From NCBI RefSeq assembly GCF_033807715.1, contig NC_084597.1, positions 3,659,387 to 3,723,386 of the forward strand: a stretch of DNA of 64,000 bases, read 5' to 3'. Under the pieces are notes generated by a model that was not told where the DNA came from, made no database searches, and saw only the letters and a program-made list of their open reading frames with translations. The translations under genes were made by a program, and so were the position numbers. Below, in pieces: positions 46,850 to 58,497 of the stretch. The stretch's first letter is position 1; the number at the start of each line of letters is the position of its first letter. Source of the DNA: Cololabis saira (lineage: Eukaryota; Chordata; Actinopteri; Beloniformes; Belonidae).

Positions 46850-47580
46850 TACATCCTTGGAGTGGAACGTTAAGGGTACCTTTCTGAAGTTATGCAACTG
46901 CATATGTGTGATATGTTTCAAATCAATATCGTAAAGCCAATTTGACTTTTTCCTCGACATTTCACCTTTTTTCTCGAAATTGTACTTCAACATTAATCTC
47001 AACATTTGGACTTTTTTCTCGACATTTCGACTTTTTTATCTTATTTATTCATTTAAGGATTGTAGTTCTTTACATCGTGTAATGCCTGTGACTTATTTTC
47101 TCCAGGATATGGAAGAGGATCAGGATCAGTATCAGGATCAGCAGGAGGAAAAATATTTGAGAGGAAAATATTTTTTTTTATTGTGCACTTCGAGAAAAAA
47201 AGTCAAAATGTCGAGAAAAAAGTTGAAATGTCGAGATTAATGTTGAAATATGATTTTCTAAAAAGGTTGAAATGTCGAGATTAATGTTGAAATACAATTT
47301 CAAGAATAAAGTCTAAATTTCGCCTTTTTTCTCAACATTTCAACTTTTTTCTCGACATTTTGACTTTTTTCTCAACATTTCAACTTTATTCTCGAAATTT
47401 TGACTTTTTTCTCGAAATTGTACTTCAACATTAATGATTAACATTTTGACTTTTTTCAAGTAGATTTTCACTTGAAATAAGTAGAAAAAATCTGCCAATG
47501 GAACAAGATCTTCTCATAACAAGCAAATAAATTGGAAAAGTGGAAAACTAAGAAAAGTCCAAGAAGTTGTCTGAGGAAAC
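46709..47580 (+). repeat. Family T minisatellite remnants and (TAAC)n
   Basis: After the piggyBac-like element the minisatellite resumes briefly, then (TAAC)n at 46797-46850. Three blocks of tcgacatttcaacttttttc / gaaaaaagttgaaatgtcga follow in both orientations (46950-47035, 47160-47300, 47320-47450), so arms can pair. Confidence 0.7.
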
Positions 47581-47582
47581 TA

Positions 47583-47936
47583 CGGAAGAGTATTAGGGCC
47601 ATGCAGGAGAAAAGATATTTAAGAGGGGAAGATTTGTTTTATTGTGCACTTCGAGATAAAAGTCGAAATGTCGAGAAAAAAGTTGAAATGTCGAGATTAA
47701 TGTTGAAATATGATTTCAAGACTAAAGTTGAAATTTCGCCTTTTTTCTCAACATTTCAACTTTTTTCTCGACATTTTTACTTTTTTCTCGACATTTCGGC
47801 TTTGTCTCGAAATTGTACTTCAACATTAATCTCAACATTTCGACTTTTTTCTCAAAGTGCAAAAAAAAAATAAAAAATCTTCCTCCTCTAAAATATAATT
47901 TGTATTTTCCTCCTGCCTGGCCCTGATACTGTTCCG
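47583..47936. mobile_element. TA-flanked MITE (family T), complete
   Basis: TIRs CGGAAGAGTATTAGGGCC / GGCCCTGATACTGTTCCG, with TA at 47581-47582 and 47937-47938. The interior is tcgagaaaaaagttgaaatg minisatellite that inverts at the centre, making a large hairpin. Confidence 0.9.
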
Positions 47937-47938
47937 TA

Positions 47939-48912
47939 GGTTCCTCTGAACTTGACAGGTGGATGATGATGTTACATTTCATATCACTAACCTGGAAGAA
48001 GATTTCAAATCGTCCTTTTTTTTAATAAATGCCGGCTCCTATGAATATTTCCCGAGCTGCAACATCCTGATTAACATACATAACCTGATGAAGGCTGCAT
48101 AACTGTCACTTCATAGCAGCAAAAACGGAGGCGAGCCGTTCGACGTGAGATCAATTTGAGACAAAGAGAAGGCAAAACAACATGAATCATAAAGCAGGAG
48201 TAGTGTTTTATATTAAAACGGTACCTGGGAGGCTATGATTCAAATCATAAAATTCATCTCAGTCATTAAATATTTCCCCCTTTGTGCTGCTGATACAGGA
48301 GAGGAAATCAGCAGACTGTGGAGGTGAGACGAAAAAAATAAAGAGCTGCAGAATAAAACCAGCATCTGCATATCAAAGTACGTGTGGAGAAGAAAAAAAA
48401 TGGTGTGAAAATGAACAATAAAAGTGTAAAATGCTGCTGCAAATATGCAGAGTGTGAGGAGGAGTCTGGTGGGACCGAGTGTTTCAGAAGACAAAGCTTT
48501 TGTTCTTCCGACGAATGACACAGTGGATTTAATAAGCAGAATAAGTACTTAAGTGAGATGCTGTAATGTTTAACACATGTTTAATTAGCAGCACTGGGAG
48601 TCAAGTATTAAACTGTGCTTAGGATGGTGAAGCAGGAAAAAAAAGGGACTTTCAAATTAAATTTGATGAATTCAAGTCCAATGTCCCTGCGTTCAATACA
48701 TAAATGACCGCATAATTCAAGAGGCTTTTATTTTGAAATCCCCCCAAAAACCAACAGAAATAAAAAACAGATCATTATCCTCTTAATCAATGAAGCAGTT
48801 CTGTCCCTGGATTCTAGTTTTTGAATTAAATCACATTTTCAGAGAGAAGGTTATATCTCTCCCCTCCCTGCAGACACTAATCAGAGTATTATTTCTGTTT
48901 CTGTGCTCGGTT
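47939..48912. other. No gene seen
   Basis: About 1 kb of intron-like sequence without recognised repeats. One of the longer TE-free stretches. Confidence 0.5.
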
Positions 48913-48915
48913 TTA

Positions 48916-49761
48916 AGGCCCTGACACACCAAGCCGATCGGTGAGCGTCGGTGCTCGTCTGTCGGGCTAGTTTCCTCGGTGTATCCCGCACGTCGCCACA
49001 GGTCGGCCGCCCGTCTTTTCAGCCGATTCGACATGTTGAATCGGCGTCGGCCGTCGGTCAAACAGCTCACTCTGTGATTGGCTGTTCCCAGAATTTCCCA
49101 GAATGCTTTTTGTCGTAATTTGCGGACTGAATCAAAAAAAAAAAATTCTTATGAATAAAATCAATATTTTGAGTTAGTTTCTGCATAAAAATGCGTTTTG
49201 ATTACATTTCTAGCGAGAAATATATATTTTACTTTCATAATATTCACTCAGTGAATGTACATAATCACTCGTTTGTCTTTTTCAAACCATGCCAGAATAA
49301 AGGCTGATTTATGGTTCCGCGTTACACAAACACAGAACCTACGGCGTAGGTTACGCGGCGACGCGCGCCGTATGCCGTACCCTACGCCGTAGGCTCTGCG
49401 CCGATTTAACGCAGAACCATAAATCAGCTCCGGAGCCGGCAGGCAGAAAATCCCGAAATTTTCGGAGCAAACTTCTTAACAGGTGAGCTACAACTGTTAG
49501 ATTTCATCTATTAAAGTAGCGGTAATTCTCCAAAGAGTTTTGTTTGTCTGTTTTGTATTGCCCCTGAATACAGACTAGCGCTGCCTGCTGGTGTGGAGGG
49601 GAATTACCTCTCACGCATGCGCAGAACGCACGTGCTAGTTCGCCGTCGGGTGTCGTATTTGCGGTGTGTTCAAAGAGCCCGACCCAGCCCGACACAGGCG
49701 ACGCGAACCAACACAGCAGTCGGCAGAGAGCGGTGGAAGTCGGGTTGGTGTGTCAGGGCCT
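48916..49761. mobile_element. PIF/Harbinger-like element, complete borders
   Basis: TIRs AGGCCCTGACACACCAAGCC and the complement ending tggtgtgtcagggcct at 49761. 3-bp TSD TTA at 48913-48915 and 49762-49764. The sub-terminal region is rich in cgtcgg/ccgac motifs. The core is shared with 31728-32150. A foldback element is nested at 49301-49429. No transposase. Confidence 0.88.
49301..49429. mobile_element. Foldback MITE (family P)
   Basis: Preceded by TAA. aggctgatttatggttccgc to aacgcagaaccataaatcag, with three ctacggcgtag-type motifs alternating in orientation. Confidence 0.8.
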
Positions 49762-49764
49762 TTA

Positions 49765-50391
49765 AAAAGGACTTGATGCTGAAATCTTGTGCGTCACAAG
49801 ATTTCAGCAGTATGCAATCATTCATATTGTTTTATTTTAACTGCAAAGGTGGAATCAAATAAATCTGGAGCTGAGAAAAAGAGCATGTTGTTCATTGTGA
49901 TTTACGGAGAGCGTGAGAAAACGACCAAAAAAACAATCAGATCTGTGAAAGATAGCCGATGATAAATTAGGAGTAACTGAGATAAGAAAGATTAAAGCAT
50001 TTAACAACATTTGAAAATAAAAAGAGGAATCATTTTTGACGTTTTTTATTATTTTTGGGGGAATATTTGTTGTGCCCTCAATTTTTCCAGTTCATTTGTT
50101 CCGTTATTCCTCTATTAGGTTTCCTGTGGCTCTTGTTTTTTTGCTATTTACCTCCTGCTTTAGTTTCGTTTTAGTGTGTTATTTTCCGAGTTTCATCTGA
50201 TCTTATAAATTTCCCTTGGGGGGAATAATAAAGTATTTTTTGAATTTGAATTGGATTTAGAGTGGAAGTGGTTCATATAGTGCAATCTCAGATAAACAAC
50301 AACATATTACTTTGCTCACTGTTACATTAAAATCGTTGTGGAAAAAAGCAACAGTACAATGAATTGAAAGGCTTTTATTTTTATTTTCCTC
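49765..50391 (+). mobile_element. Unassigned sequence followed by an L2-type LINE 3' tail (50050-50262)
   Basis: 50050-50262 ends aatttcccttggggggaata then ataaagta and (TTGAAT)n, an L2/CR1 3' tail. The parts on either side are unassigned. Confidence 0.5.
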
Positions 50392-51629
50392 ATTTTTCTT
50401 CCGATGAAATGAGGGCCTTTTTTCCCCCTAAACATGCCCCAAAAGTCACCAAATTTTGCACGCAATCCAGGCCTGGCGATAAATGTGATATTTAATGGTT
50501 TGCATTAATGGGCGTGGCCTAACGGCTCAACAGCGCCCCCTAGAAAACTTTGTGCCTCAAGCCCCACAATACGGTTTGACGTACATGCACGAAAACCGGT
50601 ACACACCTGTATCATGTCACAACTTAAAGAAAAGTCTCTTAGCGCCATGGCCGAAACCGAACAGGAAGTCGCCCATTTTGAATTAATCGTGTCACTTTGG
50701 TGAAATTTAGGTGTGTTATACATCAAAATGTGCGTCTCCATCCTGCAATGATGCACATTCCCAAAGATCCTCTATACAGAAGATAGCGCATTACCGTTAC
50801 TGCCAATGGTATGAAATGGTCTACACTTCCTGTCTCCTAAGTGGGCGTGGCCGCCCCTCTGACCTCACTTCCTGTCTCCTAAGTGGGCGTGGCCGCCCCT
50901 CTGACCTCACTTCCTGTCTCCTAAGTGGGCGTGGCCGCCCCTCTGACCTCACTTCCTGTCTCCTAAGTGGGCGTGGCCGCCCCTCTCCCCACATCGTTTT
51001 GGAACATACAACACTAGATACAGTACAACTTTCTTCCAAAAAGACTTAAATAATAAAAATAACAGTATTATTAAGCAAAGAAGCAAGTTTCATTTTAGTT
51101 TTAAACTTCATTTTATCCGATGGGAAAACGATGAGATCCAAATCTCACGAGAGTGTGTTGCTCAGACAGAGACAGGTCTCAAACAAAGTTCATTTTCTCC
51201 TAATCTGTCGGTCTAAAAATGTCCATTTTGGTGTCAGAATGTTCAGAAGGTTTGTGGCTTTTGAAAAATGGGTCCCATATATACTTAGGTTACTATGGGG
51301 CGAAGGAATTGGTAATAATCTGTGCTCACGTTCACTTTTCCCATAGGACTCAATAGACTCAGGACCTACTTCCGGTCTCCTAAAGGGGCGTGGCAGTCAC
51401 GTGACACAGATACAGGAAACACAACCGTAGTGGGCTGTAGAGTTTATTGAACGTCTCTGATTAAATGAGATAGGCAGTCTTGAACAGATGAGTTTTGAGT
51501 TGGGATTTAAAATGAGTGAATGAGTCAATGTTCCTGAGTTGGGGAGCAGAGCGGCTGGATTGAAGAGCGGCTTTATTGGTGAAAATTGCACGCGCGAGGG
51601 CCCGTTCATCGCTGCTTGCAGCTTTAATT
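50392..51629 (+). repeat. Family Y, 1.2-kb copy
   Basis: ccgatgaaatgagggccttt, then ccaaattttgcacgcaatcc, cagcgccccctagaaaactt, and the right end gggcccgttcatcgctgc then ttgcagctttaat. The left hairpin end is missing. It holds a 42-bp tandem array at 50825-50990. Confidence 0.75.
50825..50990. repeat. 42-bp tandem repeat, 4 copies
   Basis: Unit acttcctgtctcctaagtgg then gcgtggccgcccctctgacctc. Copies at 50825, 50867, 50909 and 50951 are identical until the last few bases of the fourth. Confidence 0.97.
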
Positions 51630-51644
51630 ATTTCTCCCCCACTG

Positions 51645-52108
51645 GGAACGATGACATCACAAGAAGGAAAAGTTTTCTGGTTTATGCTGCAAAACCAGTT
51701 CTTTTCTTCAGGCTAGGGGTCATATTATATTAAGACGCTGCATCTGGAGTAGATTGGGTCGACGAACTGCACAAATATTGATTTGTTGATGCATTTCCTC
51801 ACTCCCATTTGCAGTTTGAGTTGAGTGTGTAGGGAGGCGAGGATTCAGGGAGGAATCAGAGGTAACGCCTGCAGAGCTCGCAGCTAACGGCTGCTGCAGT
51901 CTGTTTGCTGAGAGCTGAAACCGAAGGATGCGTGTGGCTTTACACCATCAAGCCGACATGAAAACATGTGTTTTCATGCTCAACCATCTGCCTTTCAGAG
52001 CTGAAACATTAAACATTCTGGCATCCGAGTGTCTGCGGAGACACACATGTTGTTTTCTTAAATCCCCCCGCACAATCAAGCAGCAATCAAATAAATCCAC
52101 CATCCAGT
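51645..52108. other. No gene seen
   Basis: Intron-like sequence. Confidence 0.5.
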
Positions 52109-52283
52109 TCAGGAACTAGGGCTGCAACTAACGACTATTTTAATAGTCGACTAGTCACCGACTATTGAAACAATTAGTCGACTAATCGGATAATTAGTAA
52201 TTTTTTCTTAAATTTAGTATGTTGCTTTAATTATGTGGCAAATGATAATAAACACGAGAAAGATGGAACTTCAATGAAAAATA

Positions 52284-52626
52284 CAGGACTGTCTCAGAAA
52301 ATTGTCTATAATGCAAAAATGTCATACATTCTGGATTCATAACAAATCAACTGAAATATTGCAAGCCTTTTATTATTTTAATATTGCTGATCATGGTTTA
52401 CAGCTTAAGAAAACTCAAATATCCTATCTCAAAAAATTAAAATATTCTGGGAATCTTAATCTTAAACTGTAAACCATAATCAGCAATATTAAAATAATAA
52501 AAGGCTTGCAATATTTCAGTTAATTTGTAATTAATCCAGAATGTATGACATTTTTGTTTTTTTAATTGCATTACAGAAAATAAAGAAATAAAGAACACAA
52601 TATTCTAATTTTCTGAGACAGTCCTG
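52284..52626. mobile_element. Tc1/mariner-type MITE with CAGGACTGTCTCAG termini
   Basis: TIRs CAGGACTGTCTCAGAAAATT and the exact complement at the right. TA TSD at 52282-52283 and 52627-52628. The interior is strongly palindromic (ttattttaatattgctgat occurs on both arms). This terminus is common in fish genomes. Confidence 0.92.
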
Positions 52627-52879
52627 TAGATATTTTATTCAACTTTGCCGCTGTTCATACAAAAAGTTAATAAAATGTCCTATTTAAAACCAAAGACAGG
52701 CACAGTGATCAGTCAGACATAAATCCATGAATAAATAAACATCTATCCATTATTTTTCATTTTTTAAGGACAGGCAAATGTGTTATATAAAAAATAAAAT
52801 AAAATGTCTCATATTTTTTCTGTATCAAGTGGGTAAATGGGTTCTGGATGGCAGGACGTATCTGGGATGAACTGGTGTA

Positions 52880-53077
52880 TCATTTGTTGAAACTCGTCAC
52901 CCAGACCCGACGTGCTTTCTCTTCAAATGCTCGTATTACCAACGTGCTCCCGTGATAAGCAAGGTCGGCTTTGCAAACCTTGCAAGTGATCTTTTTATTT
53001 ACCGTATCGAGGCTAAAAGGCTCCAAAACTTTAGATGTTCTGTTACATGCAGCTGCTACAGGACGGGACGCCGTCAT
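52880..53077 (-). pseudogene. hAT transposase N-terminal BED-finger relic
   Basis: On the minus strand, KKITCKVCKADLAYHGST shows the C-x2-C half of a BED finger and the YHGST turn. The frame then loses the H-x-H half. It lies inside the TIR-bounded hAT 52117-54220. Confidence 0.6.
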
Positions 53078-53189
53078 TATTGTTTACCCGCTACCGCTCG
53101 GCAGAGCCGCTAGCGCGCATGCGCGACTCTCGGCAGAGATTGTATTGAAGTGAGACGCCTCACTCCGTTGGAAAAACACGTCTGGCGAC

Positions 53190-54131
53190 CAGTGTTGTGC
53201 ATGAAAGCGTTCAAATGAACACGTTCATTTCTGTGAGAACGTTGAACTGAACGCAACATATTTGCAAATAAAGAACTTGAACGTGAACTTGTTCATTCTG
53301 CAGATCATGAACTGGAATTTGAACTGTTCAGATTATGTGAGTTGCAGCTTCACTGTTTAGGTCCAATTATTACGGAATAATCCTTCTTATTTCACCAGCG
53401 GGCGGCGCGCACATTTAAAATGCTCGACGAGCCCGGTGCAGTCTTTACGAATGTAGCTGATTTATGGTTCCGCGTTTAACCAACGCGGAACCTACGGCGT
53501 AAGGTACGCGGCGTGCGGACCGTATGGTTTGCGTCGCCGCGTGCCTTACGCCGTAGTCTTCGGCGTCGATTTAACGCAGAACCATAAATCAGCCTTGACT
53601 GGTGAAGGGAGACGTTGCAGACGCAGCGTCAGCAAGCCGTCAGATGATGATCCGCTTATCATTATCTGCGGTAATTTTACACATCGTCTCCCAAAGAGTC
53701 TGACGGTAGGAAACTAACCTTGCTGTGCAAATTATGTCCACCTGCGCTGAGAAAACAAGTCTGAACATCTGCCTCGTCAACTTCACATTTGAAACGTCAT
53801 GTCGAGTTGAAGCATCAGTCCAGTGTGAGAAAATATCTGCTAGTCCTTGACAATCAAAAAAGTTCCCAGAAAGACCAAGAGGTCTGATTTCCCAGTAACA
53901 GGTAGACAAATTGATAATGCACTACAATGTTGGAGATTTACAGCCTCTGAATAAAGTTGAAACGCCACTAGGCGTTTCATTCGTACTTCTCACCTAAAAA
54001 TATTGAAATGAACTGAATTTGAACTAGTTCAAAATGAAAATGGTGAACTATGAACGTGAACTGTTCATTTTTAAACTATGTGAACTGAACTTTGAACTAG
54101 TTCATGGGAAGTATGAACTTGCACAACACTG
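53190..54131. mobile_element. Nested hAT element (CAGTGTTGTGCA termini)
   Basis: TIRs CAGTGTTGTGCA (53190) and TGCACAACACTG (to 54131). Perfect 8-bp TSD CTGGCGAC at 53182-53189 and 54132-54139. Sub-terminal gaac/gttc motifs recur. No transposase. Confidence 0.95.
53454..53596. mobile_element. Foldback MITE (family P), fourth nesting partner
   Basis: gctgatttatggttccgcgt to acgcagaaccataaatcagc, with inner ctacggcgtaaggtacgcgg / cgcgtgccttacgccgtag. Lies inside hAT 53190-54131. Confidence 0.85.
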
Positions 54132-54228
54132 CTGGCGACAATTGTCGACAATGTAATTCATTGTCGACAATTTTGATTATCGATTTTTGTCGACAACGTC
54201 GACGAATCGTTGCAGCCCTACGAGGAAC

Positions 54229-55131
54229 ATGATACAGTTTTAGAAAAGAGATGGCAGTAAACTGGAAAAACGACAAAGTCCAGATAAGTGACGATAACGT
54301 CGTCATCGGAGGAAGAGGGTTCTGGTTCAGTCTCCTGGTGGGATGTACAGGTGGGAATCAGAGACAGGTGACGGAGCAGCCAATCGGCTTCAGGACGGAG
54401 ACTGTTTATGTCTCGATTGGCACAAATGAGTCTGAACGCTGGTCAGAGTTGACTTAAGCAGTTCAATGTATCTGAGATTAGCTGGACGCTGGAGCTAGAT
54501 AAGATGGGCAAGACAAGGCAAGAGCAAAAAGAGTTCAAAAGAATTAAAATTTGTTCAGGATCCAGAATAATCAAACATTATAAATGAAGGTAAAAAGAAT
54601 AAAACTGAAATATTTTCATGTTTAATTCAAGGTTAATGATTTCTTTATAATTCAACTTCATATTCAATCATTTATTTTTTAGATTTGTTTGGTTTCTCTA
54701 TCACTCCTCAAGTTCCTGTGTTCACCGCGTTATTAAGATAACAAATCTCTTCACATAACTTAGTACAATTTACTGGAAAATAAGTAAGAACATTATCTTT
54801 TATGCATCTTTCTGTAAATATTTCTATTTCTACAACAGTGTTTGAGGTAAACCAGTAATTGTCCTTAATTCCTGCAATTGCTGGAGCATTTTCCTGACAA
54901 ATGTGATGAGTTAATTCATGCTCAATCCCCACATTTGCACGGTTGTGTCGAAATCTGGCCCGATCCAAAAAATAGTTGCACGAGTGGAAAATCGGTTCAA
55001 AACGCGCCGACAGTCGCACAGTGTCTGCCCGGCTTTAGAAGAAGGGATACGTTTGTCTTCTAGTTAACATTTGATTAGTTTCTGCTCATGTTGTGAGCAT
55101 CAGTTAGCTGGGAATAACAGGTGGATCATCT
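54229..55131. other. No recognised gene; one unassigned minus-strand ORF
   Basis: A 103-codon minus-strand frame (54708-55019) with NYWFTSNTVVEIEIFTERC is unusually protein-like in composition, but matches nothing I can name. It could be a transposon relic. No splice-site or TIR context. Confidence 0.35.
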
Positions 55132-55379
55132 GTCCTCTCCAGGGGCGGAGGTAGAGGGGAGGCCGGGGGGGCCCTGGACCCCCCCTGAAATGTGATTGGC
55201 CCCCCCAAGTGCCACCCCAGATGATTGACATATCAGGGCACCACGCACGTCTTGTTGAAAGGAACCAGTTGCGTTTTGAAATCAGTGACTCCTGACTGCT
55301 ATGACCCTCCTGTACAGTAGTTGGCGCTATGTATGCAATGTATGCATGGAGTCAACATAAAAAAAACTACTGAGAGGAA

Positions 55380-56300
55380 CACAACCATGTTCAATTCTTT
55401 AAATGAGAATCAACGAAAAAAAGTGGAAGAAAATCAACATTATTTAAAAAAAAATAGCAAATGTTCTTCTTTTGACTGCAACCCACAATATAGCGGAACA
55501 GAGGGGTCATCGAGAGTCTGAGGACTCCAAGAATAAGGGAAACTTTTTGGCCATATTAGACGAAATAGCAAAGCATGACCAATTTATTGAAAAAAGGCTG
55601 GATGCATGTGGGAACGCAAAGTACCAGGGTTCATACACATTTTAACCAACAACTTTCCATGACTTTCCCATGACTTGGCAGCAAGTTTCCATGACTTTAC
55701 ATGACCTCTAGAACATCAATGTATGAATGAAATATAGGAATAAAACTATGTAAAAAGTCTCCACAGTGGAGATCTAATGACAATTATGGTTTAATACAAA
55801 ATAAACATTTGTTTAAACTAACACTGATATACCAGCACTATGTTGTAGTTGTGTTGTATAGTAATCTAATATAACTGTAATAACTAATAACCGATCTGCA
55901 TGATGCACAAGATGCTAGGAACATCACGCGTGAGAACGTGCAAGACTTTTCTATACGAAATATTTATTGATCAATTTTAAATCTACCTTATAGGCTGTTA
56001 TTACTAATGTTATCATTAAGTGAGAATAATAAATTCCATGACTTTTCCAAAACTTTTGGGGTGAACTTATGTTTCCAAAACTTTTCCAGGCTTTGAAAAT
56101 GACATTTTCAAATTCCATGACTTTTCCAGGTTTTTTCAAAACGTACGAACCCTGAAGTACACAAGTCACCAAATCCAAAATGAGATGCTTCAGGGCTTAG
56201 CTGAGATGGTACAGAATGAAATCATAAAAGAAGTGAAATAAAATTAAGTGTTCAGTGTGATTTCAGATGAAACAAAAGACTTGCAAAAAAGGAACAAATG
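55380..56300 (+). pseudogene. hAT (ZMYM1-like) transposase fragment, split by a nested hAT
   Basis: Before the insert the frame reads GNFLAILDEIAKHDQFIEKR and NAKY. After it, THS-type wording continues as HQIQNEMLQGLAEMV and NEIIKEVK, then frameshifted ISDETKDL. The catalytic-domain start of hAT proteins has this order (GNF, NAKY.SP.IQNE, DET.D). The nested element lies between the K-Y codons and the next threonine codon. C-terminal dimerisation domain absent. Confidence 0.75.
55625..56154. mobile_element. hAT MITE nested in the transposase (CAGGGTTC..GAACCCTG)
   Basis: Termini CAGGGTTCATAC (55625) and GTACGAACCCTG (to 56154). The flanks share AAGTAC (55619-55624 and 56155-56160), a 6-bp match where 8 is expected. 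Repeated ccatgacttttcca motifs lie inside. Confidence 0.8.
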
Positions 56301-56524
56301 TCTTTGTTTTTTTTACATTTTGTACAGCGTGAATAAACTTAAATTTATATATACACAAATCTCATCTCCTGTGCTTAATATGTACATTTCAACATTAAGA
56401 GACTGATTGCAATTGATTGTTGGAGAAACTAATTCCTTGTCATAGTGTGTGGACCCCCTGAAATAGCCCTGGCTCCCTCTGGCCCCCCCAAGGTTAAAAG
56501 TCCAGCTCCGCCACTGGTCCTCTC

Positions 56525-56764
56525 CACTCTTTTCTCTCCTCGAAGACGGTGGACTTCGGCCGCTGTTTAGCTCCCAGCTCTGGTTGTGATCAGAGATAAC
56601 GGTTCTGTCTGCGGCTCTTTATCCTTATCGACGCATCACACTGACGTCCTTCAGACTGAGGACACGGCTCAGATAACTAAAACTATTCAAATTCTCTTCA
56701 CGCTCTTATAAATGGTTGAAATCTCTTTCATGCACAAAGAAGTAATGTGTATTCCCGTCGTAAC
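56525..56764. other. No gene seen
   Basis: Short intron-like sequence. Confidence 0.45.
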
Positions 56765-56871
56765 CAGGGCCGGAGTTACTGTTAGGCAGAACTAGGCGGC
56801 TGCCTGGGGCCCCAAGATCCTGAGGGCTCCCCAAAAATCCTCACACACTTATGGTAAATAGTACGGAAGAG
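56765..56871 (+). mobile_element. hAT 5' end fragment
   Basis: CAGGGCCGGAGTTACTGTTAG then ggcggctgcctggggcccc, a familiar fish hAT terminus, followed directly by a family T MITE. Confidence 0.5.
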
Positions 56872-56873
56872 TA

Positions 56874-57095
56874 TAATGGCCAGGCAGGAGAAAAATAAAA
56901 ATAATATTTTAGAGGAGGAAGATTTTTTTTCATTATGCACTTCGAGAAAAAAGTGGAAATGTCGAGAAAAAAGTCGAAATGTTGAGAAAAAAGTGAAAAT
57001 GTCGAGAAAAAAGTCGAGATTAATGTTGAAGTACAATTTCGAGAAAAAAGTCAAAATGTCGAGAAAAAAGTCGAAATTTCGACTTTTTTCTCGAG
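56874..57095 (+). mobile_element. Family T MITE, right end lost
   Basis: TA then cggaagagtataatggcc, caggagaaaaataaaaataa, and gtcgagaaaaaagtcgaaat units. It ends at a junction near cgaggcattg. Confidence 0.75.
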
Positions 57096-57119
57096 GCATT
57101 GTATTAAAACTGTTTTTTT

Positions 57120-57283
57120 AATGGTTTGCCTCAGAAAAAAATGAAGCTAACAGAGATGCTATGCTATAATGCTTTGGGGGAAACCCCAATTATGGCACAG
57201 AAAAAATATCGATATATATTGAGTATCGCCATTTAGCTAGAAAATATCGAGATATGACTTTTGGTCCATTTCGCCCAGCCCTA
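57120..57283 (-). mobile_element. hAT terminus (TAGGGCTGGGCGAAATGG)
   Basis: On the minus strand: TAGGGCTGGGCGAAATGGAC then atatctcgatattt. Only this end is visible. Confidence 0.6.
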
Positions 57284-57344
57284 GTCAGCGGCGAGCAGCG
57301 GCACCAGGTTGCGCCAGCGTTCCCTTGCGTATATAACCATCTGA

Positions 57345-57775
57345 TGTTAGCAGCTGAACACACTAAATTTACTTATCTTAAAATGGTTAAGCGGTGTGTA
57401 AAAGTTGTAAAAGTGACCAAAGCTACCCAGATAGAATCACAGGAATACATTTCATCCCAAAACCAATGGTACTTTAGGAAAAATGTCAGCTTTGGATAAA
57501 TGAGGATGACCACACCTTCCACTGTGTTATCAGCTAAACTCATCAAAATATCTTCTTTTTTTTTTTTATAAACTTACTCCACAGTACCTGAAGTAAAGTG
57601 TTCCTTTTTATTTATATCTGGTTGCTGTTCATTTTCTTTAGTACACTAATTAGAAATAAAGTGATGCAAAACCCCATTTTTACGATGGAAGTGGATGGAA
57701 AGACAACAATTTTGTCCAACCTGGCAACAGGGCCTGGGCTTGACAAAGGGTCAATTAAGTATAAATGTTTGGATT
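57345..57775 (+). repeat. Interspersed repeat family W, copy 2
   Basis: Collinear blocks with 29433-30290, ending cttgacaaagggtcaatta. It lacks the simple-repeat insert of copy 1. Confidence 0.6.
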
Positions 57776-58497
57776 TATATAAAAGGTACATATAAAAATC
57801 CGCCATGACGTTTGTCCTGGTGTGGAGACCAAAACCATTTCTTGAAAACCACTGAAAACATTTATTCCTGCGGTAAAACTGGACATCTCATCATCTGGGT
57901 GGATTACGACTTGTTTTATGAGCTTTTTCATAATTTCTTGGAGGCACACCGATTTAGAAGAAGTTTGCTTGTTTCTTGGATTAAGTTATCTAAGAACTTT
58001 CCGTCTCTTTTCATCGCCCATCTAATTTAGTTGAGTTTTGTGTTTCAATCATTGTGACAGAGCTCCAGCGAGACAAATATGTCGTCTGTTAGAAATAACC
58101 CATTATAGCCAAAACAAGCAGCAGTCTGAAGCTTTCAAATCAATGCTTAATGGGTTTTCTACATCCCAAAAATGTGTTTCGGGGCAGGCAGCTGCAGACA
58201 TAGTCACAAAAGGCTGTTCAATCCCAAGATAAATTCAACGTAACCCTTTAAATACCAGCCCAGTCTTGGGCTTCTGCTCTTCAATGACACTCTGGTCGCA
58301 TATCTGTCAAGTCTCCGTTTTGTCCGGGAAACGACCGTATTTTACCCCTCTTTCCCACCGTCCTCCCGTATTATCTCGTAAATTTCCCTTTTCCAAATAT
58401 AATTTTTAAAAAGCATTATTGTGCCTCACCAAACTTACTAGCCTCCTGAGAACTGTCCCCTGCTGTAGCCTGGGTGGCAGTTCTCACTAGGGGTGTG
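57776..58497. other. No gene seen
   Basis: Intron-like sequence with no recognised element. Confidence 0.5.

Larger units (their letters stand above)
52117..54220. mobile_element. hAT element (TAGGGCTGCAACTAACGA family) hosting three nested elements
   Basis: TIRs TAGGGCTGCAACTAACGA and tcgTTGCAGCCCTA (to 54220). TSD TCAGGAAC (52109-52116) versus CGAGGAAC (54221-54228), 6/8. Same family as 62712-63811. It contains a BED-finger relic (52880-53077), a TA-MITE (52284-52626) and another hAT (53190-54131), which itself holds a foldback MITE. Confidence 0.85.
55140..56516 (+). mobile_element. hAT element encoding a ZMYM1-like transposase relic
   Basis: Left CAGGGGCGGAGGTAG, right reverse complement CAGTGGCGGAGCTGG. 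Perfect 8-bp TSD GTCCTCTC at 55132-55139 and 56517-56524. Transposase fragments lie in the plus orientation and a second hAT interrupts them. Confidence 0.93.

Noticed and set aside
50825..50990. CRISPR-like regular direct repeats (also 39831-40131)
   Set aside because: Head-to-tail units with no variable spacers, in a vertebrate-type genome.
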